A DNA stretch of 64,000 nt, from assembly GCA_034359265.1 (NCBI GenBank), contig CP136895.1, positions 53,276,001 through 53,340,000 of the forward strand, read 5' to 3'. This document shows positions 34,275-45,901 of the stretch, in pieces. Below the pieces are notes generated by a model. That model worked only from the letters and a program-made list of their open reading frames with translations. It was not told the DNA's origin and searched no databases. Both the position numbers and the translations under genes were made by a program. The stretch comes from Canna indica. Lineage: Eukaryota > Streptophyta > Magnoliopsida > Zingiberales > Cannaceae. Numbering within the stretch: position 1 is the stretch's first letter; every line of letters begins with the position of its first letter.

Positions 34275-37200
34275 TGTCACACCCTAACTGAGGGTAGTGT
34301 GACCGACCAGGGCCTACATCCTGCCCTGTAGCCTACTGTCTACACTGACATCAAGAAAACCAAGACATACTGAATGAAAGAAATCTCAACATACTTTATA
34401 AAAAGTTTTTAAAGTCATAATCTATAAGTTTTCCAAAACATGTAGAAACATCAACATCAAATAACCGAATGTTCAAGTAACAAGTTTTACAATTCTTTTT
34501 CAATTACGACTGTTAGTGCAGAAACAAAATCAACATAACTAAGCACTAGTCTAAGACTCATGGACACCGCTACGAGATATGGCACCGCCTCCCGTCCACT
34601 AGCTGGACCATGTCGGCATGCCAAGCTACTGCGCATGCTCTGCGTAATAAGAATAAATCATGAGTCCACTTGGGACTCAGTGAGTAACTCAAATGAACCT
34701 CCACATAAGCCTCAGTCATGCATATATATCATACAAGGCAATAAAGGAAATGTACAAGGAGGTAGAATTTATTTCTAATGCGATTATTGACAAACTCTGC
34801 CACCTCTCTTTTCATACATTTCCACCAGTAATGCTGCCTTAAATCCCGGTACATCTTGGTGGCCCCCGGATGCATCGTGTAAGTGGAACGATGACCCAGT
34901 GCCAGGACTTGCCTGTGCACCTCAGCCATGTCTGGTACTACTATCCGGTCTCTGAACCTCAGTACACCCTCTGAGTCCAATCTGAAACTGTTCTCTACAT
35001 CACCTCTTTGCACTAGGTCCTTGGTCAGTGCACAAAAGGCATCTTCCCCCTGCGCGGCACACAACATTTCCACCAGTGTGGACTGTACCCGCAAGTGTGC
35101 CATCAGGCCACCTGAAGTTGACACTGATAAGGTTGCACCCCCATCTAGGTACAAAGCCAAATCTCGAGCTAGAGGCCTCCGCTTAATTTCCAAATGAGTT
35201 AAACTACCCTTGGACTTTCTGCTCAGCGTATTTGCTACCACATTTGCTTTCCCCGGATGATACATAATGGTGCAATCATGGTCCTTTAGGAGCTCCAGCC
35301 ACCTCCTCTGCCTGAGGTTCAGCTCCTTTTGTGTAAGCAAGTACTAAAGGCTCTTGTGATCTGTGTAGATCTCGCAAGCCTCTCCGTACAGGTAGTACCG
35401 CCAAAGCTTCAGGGCAAAGACCACTGCCGCTAATTCTAGGTCGTGCGTCAGATAGTTCTTCTCACGAACCTTCAGCTGGCGAGACGGATAAGCAATGACT
35501 CTGCCATACTGCATCAGGACGCAGCCCAGACCAACCCGAGAGGCATCACAGAAGACTACAAACCCTCTTGAGCCGGAAGGTACAGCCAACACGGATGCAG
35601 ATATCAAACATGCCTTGAGCTTCTGAAAGCTCACCTCGCATTTGTCATCCCAAACGAATCTGACCTTCTTCTAGGTCAACCGAGTCAGAGGGGCTGCAAT
35701 TCTGGAGAAATTCTCCACAAACTTCCGATAATAGCTGGCCAAACCAAGGAAACTGCGGACCTCAGTCACACTACTCGGTCGCTTCCAGTTCTCCACCACT
35801 TCAATCTCGGCAGGATCTACCTTTATTCCTTCCTTGGACACTACATGGCCCAAGAACCCTACACTTTCCAACCAAAATTCACACTTGAAAATTTTGGCAA
35901 ACAAGCGGTGCTCTCTAAGGGTTTCCAGGACCATTCTCAGGTGCTTAGAGTGCTCTTCCTCACTCTTGGAGTAAACCAGAATGTCGTCAATGAAGACGAT
36001 CACAAAGTTATCCAGGTACTCCTTAAATACCATATTCATTAGATCCATGAAGGCAACAGGTGCATTGGTTAGGTCATAGGACATCACTAGGAACTCATAG
36101 TGACCGTAGCGAGTCCTAATGGCCGTCTTCGGCACATCGCAGTCCCGGATTCTCAACTGATGGTATCTGTACCTCATATTTATCTTTAAAAACCATTGAT
36201 CCCCCTGCAGCTGATCAAACAGATCGTCTATCCTCGACAGTGGGTAGCGATTCTTAACTGTCATATTGTTCAGCTGCCTATAATCAGTGCACATGCACAT
36301 CGACCCATCCTTCTTCTTCATGAAGAGAACCGGGGCACCCCAATGTGACACACTCGGCCGAATGAACCCCAGGTCTAGCATTTCCTGCAATTGCACCTTT
36401 AGCTCCCTGAGTTCGGCCGGTGCCATCCTATAAGGTGGAATGGAAATTGGTTTCACCCCGGGCTGCGGGTCAATGCAAAAATCGACTTCCCTTCTGGGCG
36501 GCAACCTCGGCAATTCCTCGGGAAACACATCAGGGAATTCACAGACCACTAGGGTTCTGCTGATATCCCTTGCTTCACCCCTTTCCTCCTCGGCCACAGA
36601 TACAAAGTCCAGGAAAGATTGGCAGCCGCCCCGAAGCAACTTACGAGCCTTTAGGGCTGAGATGACCCCTATTGGCTTGCTACCTCCCTCCCCTTGGAAG
36701 GTGAACTGCGGCAACCCAGGCTTATTAAACATCACTGCTTTGGCTCTATAGTCCAACATTGCAAAGTGCTTTGCCAGCCAGTCCATGCTAAGAATGACAT
36801 CAAGCTCAAGAGTGGGTAGGAGTATCAAATCCGCACTCAGCACATGGCCGCAGATGAGTACTTCACAACCTTGATAAATTGAGTTTGCTAAGATTGCATC
36901 GCCCGTAGGCGTTGATACCATCAATGGCCCATCGAGCATAGTGGGTGCCATTGGCAACTTTGCAGCAAATATGGCAGACACAAACAAGTGCGTGACACCC
37001 GAATCAAATAAAACATATGCATCAAACGAACATACTAAAATAGTACCTGTCACCACTGCTTTGGATGCCTCTCCCCCATCACGGTTCATAGCATATACCC
37101 GCGCAGGCGGCCTCTCTGAGTGACTGGTCTGCGACCCCTTATTCTGTGTCTGCCCTCTCTGAGCTACTGACCCTACTGACATAGGTGCCTTCCCCCTAGA

Positions 37201-40021
37201 CTACTTAGGCTTCTGACCAGTTCCCTTAGTGCCTCCGACTACAGCTGCCACACTGCGGCGCCTCAGATCTCTGAGAACCACCTCCTGACACTGCTGGCCT
37301 CACTAACCCGGTCCCTGGGCCCCTACGGCCCCGGTTGCCATTCTGCCCTCGGCTCTGTTGCTGATCAGTTGTAGTCATTGCCCCCTCAGAGTGCCAAGGC
37401 CGACTGCCAGAAACCTACGACCGAAACTTCTTCTTAGCTGGCCTGTAATTTCTCTCAAACGACACCAAAGCTTCTTTCCACATGGCTTCATCCACAACTC
37501 GAGCCAGAGTAGAATCCTCAGTGTAGTGGATAAGCCTGCCAATCTGCGGCCTCAATCCTGCCACGGACCTTTTAACCCTAACGGTCTCAGACGCCACTAT
37601 GGTGGATGGTACTTGGAGAGACGATTGATTGAACTCAATCTCATACTCTGATACGGTCATGCCTCCAGCCTGGCGCGGCATCTCAAAATCATGAGCGCGC
37701 TTGTCACGGACACTCATGGGTAGGTACTACTCTTCTATAGCCGCCCAGAATTCCTCCCACGTGGGAGGTGGCGCGCCAGCTGCCCTGCGGGCCTTCCAAG
37801 TTTGCAGCCAGACTTTTGCCGATCCCCTCATCTGAAGACCAATCATACGAGTAGCTGCCTCTGAAGAACACCCCAGCTCCATACATAGCTCGTAGCAATC
37901 CCCCAAGAATTCTGTCACTTCCACTTGACGATCTGTTCCGATGAACTCCGGTGGCTTCAGTGTGACAAAATTTGCATAAGTTGGGGCCCCTAGGGTTCTG
38001 ACCACCGACGCTATCACCTCTGCCACTTCTGGTGTCGTCTTGGCTTATCAAGCCTTCGGCATCCGGCCCTTGGGCCTACTCATAGAATCATATCTCGGCT
38101 ACAGCCCTCCCTACCATATTAGGTAGTATCATACTGGCCATCGGCCACATCATCTCAGGATGCAAGCAAACAATCCCGGGCCGTCGACTAGGATGATCCA
38201 CTAGTATTCAAACACCGTTTGGGGTAAGGATAGCTAGTCCCACCCAACTGGGGTATGGCACCTAGCGGACCCGCTGGTGCACCTCTAGACCCAATACTGG
38301 CCGAGCTGAGCATTGGTCATTTCCGACCTCAACGCTCCTCGGCGGACCATTTCAAACACATTACACGGTCAATATCCTAGGGTTACCATATATACACTTT
38401 GGGCCTTTGTCCGAATCTGGCCTTAATCCAGTTACGGGGTCGACAATTTATGCCGCCCTTTCAAGATATGAACACCTACGAGTTCTAAGTTTCCAAAGTA
38501 TACAAGAAGACATAGAAGTGTTATCATCTCCTAACTAAGTTTCCATATAAGTGCGATGAACGTCTAGTGGCGCCTTACATGTTACCTAACCTCCTACACT
38601 GCCTTGGGTGAGGAATTCCATGTGTCGACCTTAGAATCCCGCCCAAGAACATTTAGGGCAGCATGTATAATCCAAGGAAAAATATTCAAATATTGCAACA
38701 TTCATTATATATGACCACAATGTATACACATAACAACTTTACACTACCTTAGGAATTTTTAGCACAATAAGGAACAACTATCTAGCATGGCAAGGTAGTA
38801 ATGAATTTAAATAACATGTAGGAAATACAAAACATGGTAACAATCTCAACATACAAAGTTTAATGATCTAATGCTAAGGAAGGTTATAATACTAGCATTC
38901 CTACAATTCAAAATCAATCAAGCTACTTGCTATGTTTGGTGTTCTTCCTAAGTATTGCCATATCTCTATGTGTGATCCTTATAATCATGCAATTTCCATC
39001 TAAAGCTACTCTCTTCTCCCCTCCCTAGCCTTGGCTGAACCATGAGCAAGGAAGACCTTGCTCGGCCATGGCCCTTAAGGTATGAAAGGGGGAGGAGACT
39101 CTAGCTATACCTCAACTTCTTCAATTCCAAATATAGCTTACATATCAATGGACTAATCTACCCTTCCCTCACCCTTGGCTGAACCCTCTTCATGAGTTGT
39201 AGGGTTCATTCGGCCACTTCAAGGGATTCCTAGGGAATGCATGCTTCATAATGCGTGAGATATACAAGTGGAACTACATCGAACATTGATATAAGGTCAT
39301 CCAAGGGCTTTCTTGCCGTCAAGGGAATCGGGGAAATTTTTGGCATGACCTTTCCCCTTTTCCCATGGCTCGGCAGCCCTAAAAACTTGCAAAACGGCGA
39401 AGAAACAGCAAGTTTCAACAAGGAATTCCATAAAATAGTGAACATACATCGTTGAAATCAAGATTCGTCGGAAAGATCGCGAGAAACTCAACCTATCTCA
39501 TCTAGGGTTCGGCCACCTGCCTCCCCCAAGCTTCAAAACTTAACCACTCACCTAGATTGCGGAGAAATAAGGATCGGGTGACGACGACATGACATTTTTT
39601 CGGCGACGACGCAAATCCCGGATCGATCCAAGCCCCAAGCTTCCTCCTTGCTCCTTCTCCTCTCTCCCTAGGTAGCCTTGTGCGACTCAAAGGGTGAGTC
39701 GCACAGCTGCAAGATGAGGGTTTTAATCCCTCATCTATCTTTCCAAAGATGGTCTCATGACTCACTTAACTCATACCCGGAACTCGACTAAACCCGAACT
39801 CAACTTGGGTTCCGACTCAACCCATAATATGAATCGAGTTAACTTAATTTAAGACATGATTTCATAAAAGGAAAGTTAATCACCCAAATAGATTCCATGA
39901 ATCATTAATCGAGTCATACCTTTTCACTCGAGGCGATCCTAAGGCTCGACTTGACTACCCCCGGACCCGGCGCGCTGCACCAAAACAGATTTTATATTAG
40001 GAAATTTTTCCGGGTCTTACA
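34275..40021 (-). mobile_element. Gypsy LTR unit with an embedded gag-pol block
   Basis: On the minus strand it runs from TGTAAGACCCGG (40021) to GGGTGTGACA (34275), flanked by a perfect 5-bp duplication CGAAT (34270-34274, 40022-40026). Compared with the sister copy at 46462-52196, bases 40021 to about 38045 match the 5' part of one LTR and about 34785-34275 match the 3' part of the same LTR. A 3.2-kb gag-pol block lies where the sister has only about 60 bp. So two half LTRs, not two LTRs, flank the coding part. Confidence 0.85.
34790..38045 (-). pseudogene. Gypsy chromovirus-type gag-pol block, both ends missing
   Basis: gag from about 38026 (GAPTYANFVTLKPPEFIGTD, then a stop at about 37725, then YLPMSVRDKRAHDF) to about 37415; a poorly open stretch to 37185; then a 503-codon frame 37182-35674 with protease ([13 protein letters not shown]) and RT ([38 protein letters not shown]). 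The first catalytic RT residue is Asn (INMRY, usual form IDLRS) while the IDD pair is intact. RNase H follows ([15 protein letters not shown], 35634-35347), then the integrase zinc-binding segment ([17 protein letters not shown]). Integrase core and chromodomain are absent; the frame runs into LTR sequence at about 34788. Single stops at 35671 and 35341. Confidence 0.88.
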
Positions 40022-43000
40022 CGAATTCATCTTGTTTAATTCCTCTACCTTTAGCTCGGACATCGACCCAATCACATTTGAATAATACAAATGTCAATTG
40101 ATCATAGTAGTTGACTTCAATGATATCCGTCAACTTTCCATGATATGTAATATCTCCATCAATAGGATTTTTATCTTTTGCACTTGAAAAACTTGATGTC
40201 CTCGCAGTCACCATAACACCATTATTTTGAGTTTTTTTGTGTTCATCGCGAGATTTAGTATGAAATCTAAATCCATTTATAAGAAAACCATTATATCGTT
40301 TTGCCATTTTACTAGGGTCATTAGCTAGACATCTAATTTTCTCTTGTACAATTTCCTGATTGACTTCATGTTGTTGCTCTACCTGTGTTAAAATAAATTT
40401 TGTAATTAGTAATCTAAAATTTTAATTTCAATAATAGAAATAACTATGCTACAATAACTATCATTACTTACATAAGACTGAAACCATTTGTCAAATGTTT
40501 GACTGTGTGTACGTTCTATTACCATTGGTCTTGCATGAGGATTACTAGCCTTGATAACACTTTTATGTTTTCTGCAAAATATAAAAATAAAAACAAAAAC
40601 AAAAATATATAAATTAATAATTCATATTAAAAAAAAATTAAAATATTAAATTTCTTACTCAAGATATGGAATAATTTGCTCATGGTTGAATAGAATGTAT
40701 CGATGTGCTTGTGTCCAAGTAATGTTATCTAGCATGAAACTTTCAACCTTCCCTATAGCACGACCTACTTTCCTTGATGCGAGTGATTGATATTGTGAAT
40801 CATGATGAATAATGTCATCATTCCTCGCAGATCTATTATATCTTGTTTCAACATCTTTTAAGTATCTAGAACAAAAAGTCAAGCATTCTTCTACAATGTA
40901 TCCTTCAGCTATTGATCCTTCAGGACGACTCCTGTTACGTACATATGACTTCAATCTAAGCAAATACCTAAAAGAGATTAAAAAGATTAGTTTTAACTAA
41001 ATTACTTTGTAAATAAAGCTTCATAAAAATTCTAACATATTATTATCTCTCAATTGGATACATCCAACGGTATTGCACTGGACCACCTATTCTAGCCTCA
41101 TTTGCCAAGTGAATAGGCAAATGCATCATAATATCAAAAAATGAAGGTGGAAATATCCTTTCCAATTTGCAAAGTGTTAAAATAACTTGGCGTTTTAATC
41201 GTTGAAGATCTTCTGGTTTAAGAGATTTGCAATATAGTTCTCTGAAAAAGTTACTAAACTCAATAAGTACTAAACTTACTTTCTTAGGCAAAACTTTCCT
41301 AACAGCCAACGGAAGTAATTGTTATAAAATGACATGACAATCATGACTTTTTAGCCCTGAAATTTTACGCTCCTTCATTGAGACACATCGAGAAACATTT
41401 GAAGCATATCCATTTGGAAACTTGACATGTTTTAACACCTTACATAAAGTACTCTTCTCATCTATAGTCATTGTAAAGCACACAGGAGGCATGTAGATCT
41501 TGTTACCTCCAACATTAATCGGATGAAGTGCATTTCTTATACCCATATCTTGTAGATCATTACGTGACTTTATATTATATTTAGATTTTCCATCAAGATC
41601 TAACAATGTACCAAGCAAGCTATCGCAAATGTTTTTCTCTATGTGCATGACATCCAAGTTATGTCGCAGTAAAAGACTTTTCCAATAAGGTAGTTGAAAG
41701 AAAATACTTATTTTTCTCCAATTATATGGTACGTAAAGAGCTATCAACACGTTTTCTCTTAACACCTTTTTGGTTATGCTTTCCAAAAATGACATTTATA
41801 TGCTCTATTTGATTGAATATTTCATAACCAGATAATGTCAAAGGCGGATTTCGAAATTCCGAAGTACCATCAAACGATGTTTTATCAAAACAAAATTTAT
41901 GACCTTGCTCCAAAAATCGTCGATGACCCATATAGCATTTCTTTCTACTTTTTGTCAAATAGTAAGAACAAGTGTCTTTGTTACATGAAGGACAAGCCAA
42001 ATGACCCTTAGTGCTCCAACCTGACAAATTTGCATAGCTGGGAAAATCATTTATAGTCCAAAGTAATGCTGCACGCATGCAAAAATTCTCCCAACGTGAA
42101 GCATCATAAGTGTCAACGCCTATCCATAGCTCTTTCAACTCTTCTATTAATGGTTGCAAGTATACATCTATATCATTTCCAGGTGCAGATGGTCCAGGAA
42201 TATGTAGAGATATTATAAAATATGATTGTTTCATGCACATCCAAGGAGGTAAATTATATGGCATCAAAATAACAGGCCAAGTGCTATGAGAAACATTCAT
42301 AGTTCGATATAGGTTAAACCCATCACTTGCTAATCCCAATCTTATATTTCTAGGCTCTATAGAGAAATCAGGATGATTAGAATCAAAAGTAGACCAAGCA
42401 AGAGAGTCTGCAGGATGCCTCATAATACCATCTTTGGTTCTACTATCAGAATGTCATGTCATTGTTTCAGCTGTTTGTGATGACATAAATAGTCTTTGAA
42501 GTCGTGGTTTCAAAGGGAAGTGACGTAAAATTTTTACTGGAATTTTTCCAATAGTTTTCGATGTAGTAATTGCATCATCATTAGATTCATTTCCAACCTC
42601 CTTCCATCTAGAACTACCACATATATCACATACTAATTTCTCTGCATTATCTTTCCAAAATAGCATACAGTCATTAGGACATGCATCTATTTTTTGATAT
42701 CCAAGACCCAATTCACCAATTATCTTTTTAACATCATAGAAGTATTTTGGAAGTGACTCTCCTTGAGGAAATGCTTTTTTTAATAACTTCAATAAGGAGC
42801 CAAATGATTTATCAGTCCATCCACCAATACATTTTAAATGATAAAGCTGGACTATGAATGATAACTTCGAAAAACTTTTGCATCATGGATATAGTTCTTG
42901 ATTTGCATCTTCAACTAACTTATAAAACTTTGTTGCTTCTTCATTTGGAGTAGTATCTTTACTTGAATGATCACTTAAATCACTATCTAGAGTATCAAGA

Positions 43001-43711
43001 TTGGGTATTGGAAACATATCATGTAAAATATCATGCATATTATCTGGTACGTGTATGTCTTGATCATTAGCGGTGGTTATTTCTCCATGCAATATCCAAT
43101 CTCTATAACATCTCAAAAATCCATCACATATTAGGTGTTCTTGAACAATTTCTCGATTCTTCTACATGCAATTGCAACAATTATTGCATGGGCATAAGAT
43201 TAATCCTCTTCTAGTTGTATTAGAAAATGCAAAATCAAGAAATCGATCAACACCGTGTATGTATTCATCACTTGCTCTATGAAGGTCAATCCAACTTTTA
43301 TCCATGAAGTGATATATATGATTTATTTTCTGTCAATAAAATCAATATATAAATAGTTATTATCCATTAATACATATAATAATATAAAAAATGTATAAAA
43401 AATTAATGAAATAAACCAAAAAATAGTTAATATAACTGACCAATTTAGAACAATGAAACAGGAGCAATACATATTTGATTCTCCAATAAATAAAATATGT
43501 TTCCATTCACTAAATAAATAGATGAAGTAGGAGTATGCATCCAATAAATAAATGTTCGAAGTTTGCATTCTCAATTAGATATATGAAGACCCTTAAGAAT
43601 GAAGCAGGAGGTATACATATAAATGTGTTTCCATTCACTAAATAAATGCATTTCCGATCATACCAGAAGGTGGTCTTAAAAAGAAACAATAAAAAAAATA
43701 CAATTTTGGAT

Positions 43712-45247
43712 ACAAGAAGCTTACAGGCTCATACAAGAAAAATTTTATATTTACGCACAAGAATCTTATAGGCTCATATGAGCTTAGACAGAATAAAGCC
43801 ATGAAAATAACAACTATGGATTACTCAAGTTTAGAAAGTACCTTGGTATTCTAAGAACAAGTAAAAGAAGTGAATACAACCAAACAAAGAAAATTGACTA
43901 AAATCTTGTGATACTCCAAAAAATTGCTAATGATACTCAAAAACCTGAAAGGATAAACATGGTAATGATTAGTGATAAGTGGGTAACTATCTAAAAAAAT
44001 TTCTCTCAGTGCATCTGAAATTTCCTCTTTAAAATTTCATATGAGCAAATAATTAGACAAGTATATGACATCTAAGAGAAGTATATGACAGCGAAAAAAA
44101 ATTCTAAGTTAAACTACCAACTTAGACAAAGTGAGGAACCACATGTCTGATACTTCATTATATCCTTCAAAACAAGTACATAGATAATTGCTAATAAGGT
44201 ACTTGTGCTCGCCATGCTTAAAAAACCCAGAACAAACTAAAAGCAATTGGGAGTGAAAAGAAAATGATACTGTAAAAATGAAAGGAGATTAATACAATAG
44301 TTATTTGATGCTGAAAGGAGATTATTCATGGCATCATCAAGCTTAATTGCTTAAGACAAAAATGAAAATAAAATAGCGGACCATGCGCCTAATACCATGC
44401 CAACTTATGAATTATTCATAACATTTCATTATACAAGAACAAGGGAGAACAATAATACTATCAAAGTCAGAACTTTGTGGGTGCATGTCATAACCATAGA
44501 GTTAAAGAGAACACAATTAATGACAACCTAGAATAATGACTAGTAAAAATGTGCAATCCTTTCATTAAAAGCATGGCCTAGCCACTAGTGTATAGTCTGT
44601 CGATTCCTTCTCTGCCATTATATGATTCAAATGTATTTTTAATCACATTGTAAAGCATTCAAAAGTCCCTTTAGTAATAAGTAAGGAAGGTCTACTCGAT
44701 CTCCACAAGCCTCCACTAAACTATTTTAGAAAGCCTTATTTATGACTGCACTTTTGCTATCATATTCATAACCACATATTTAAGTACATCTAGGAAGGAG
44801 CCTAGGAATTTCAAATGTGAATACAAGTAAACAATCAAAATTCCATTAATGATCGAAAACTTATCTCATTCAAAAGTTGTTTGGAAGAAAAAAGAAAGCA
44901 CTATATCACTCACATATCTCTTCTTTAAAATCTGACAGTTGAAGCATAAAATTTTCACAAACAAGAAGTTTACAGGCTCATACAAGAAAAATTTTATATT
45001 TGCACACAAGAAGCTTATATACTCATACAAGCCTGGACAGAATAAAAACTATAAAAGTAAATGCTATGAATTACTCAAGTTTAAAAAGTACCTTGGTCTT
45101 TTAAGTACAAGTAAAAGAAGTGAATACAACCAAGCAAAGAAAATTGACTCAATTCTGTAATACTTCAAAAAATTGCTAAATGATAATTTGAAGAAACTTG
45201 AAAGGGTAAACATGGTAATGATTAGTGATAATGTCATCTATCTAAAA
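43712..45247. repeat. 286-bp direct duplication, copies 1.25 kb apart
   Basis: 43712-43997 and 44961-45247 align along their length (shared blocks include TACAAGAAAAATTTTATATT and CATGGTAATGATTAGTGATA), with scattered changes and small gaps. The 960 bp between them is not repeated. Confidence 0.88.
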
Positions 45248-45667
45248 CTTTTATTGTTTAAAGTATTTTAATCACATAAGAGAAAATCCAAACGAAATCA
45301 CAAAATCCAAACGAAATTTTAAAAAAAGAAGAAAATGAAGAAAAGAAAGCATTTTTCTATAGTAACTCTTTTCTTAGTGTTGAGAATCTTTAGATAACTT
45401 CATTATCAACATATCGATCTGACAAACCAAATTAAGAAATCATGTACCAGGTTTTGATTGTCTGGGAGAAAAGTCTATCTCAGAAATGCTTTGTTATTGA
45501 AAACAAGTTGTCTGAATCATTGTTCAGTTAACTAGTTTGATCAATGAAAAACTTACAAGACAGATATTTCACTTATAGGAATTCATACTGATAATTTGTG
45601 TTTGCAAGCATTGAATTAGTAGGACCGATAATGAAGAATGACAAGAAAAAAATAAGTGATCTTATAC

Positions 45668-45901
45668 CTGTGAGATGTGGTGCTCAGGACCACCTGTCAA
45701 GGAGAGTGTAATGAAACCTTTGGATTGTTCTATCTCTTCTGCAGATGCAATCCCCAGGAGAAAGATAAGCCCAAAGAGGAGTTCCATAATTAATAAATAG
45801 GACAAGACTTCCATCTAGCATAATATCATTAAAAGTTCCAACAGACTCCACTACTTACTTGGAACTGGTTTGGCCCAGCAAGGTTTAAGCTCTTGGCTTG
45901 T
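45668..45901 (-). pseudogene. Candidate captured host-gene exons in CACTA-2
   Basis: The minus strand shows a short open piece ending at 45859 (QELKPCWAKPVP, then donor GTAAGT). A 71-bp piece at 45738-45668 follows, preceded by a pyrimidine tract and CTGCAG and followed by GTATAAG. The first piece ends one base into a codon; the second supplies two bases and then 23 open codons (EIEQSKGFITLSLTGGPEHH and three more). So the frame is kept across the inferred 120-bp intron. This is the pattern of gene fragments carried by CACTA elements. From memory the peptide recalls the start of a plant O-fucosyltransferase-like domain, but this is unverified. The left border of the first piece is uncertain. 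Confidence 0.5.

Larger units (their letters stand above)
33908..43305 (-). pseudogene. CACTA-2 TNP2 transposase gene, split by a Gypsy insertion
   Basis: The catalytic CACTA transposase. On the minus strand it starts at 43305 with the Transpos_assoc domain (MDKSWIDLHRASDEYI), with in-frame stops near 43165 and 42883. Then follow GELGLGYQKIDACPNDCMLF (42720-42650), the Transposase_21 core (LGLASDGFNLYRTMN, WPVILMPYNLPPWMCMK, LDVMHIEKNICDSLLGTLLD; 42430-41560), DUF4218 (FPPSFFDIMMHLPIHLANEA; about 41170-40660) and DUF4216 (GFLINGFRFHTKSRD at about 40300). DUF4216 is interrupted by the element at 34275-40021 and resumes at 34274-33908 (PFVLASQVQQVFYVQDP, ending DDFDSSDD). Frame breaks near 41795 and 41310 also occur. 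Confidence 0.9.

Noticed and set aside
44939..45160. 73-codon Lys/Tyr-rich frame
   Set aside because: It falls in the direct repeat copy at 44961, and the sister copy at 43712 does not keep the frame.
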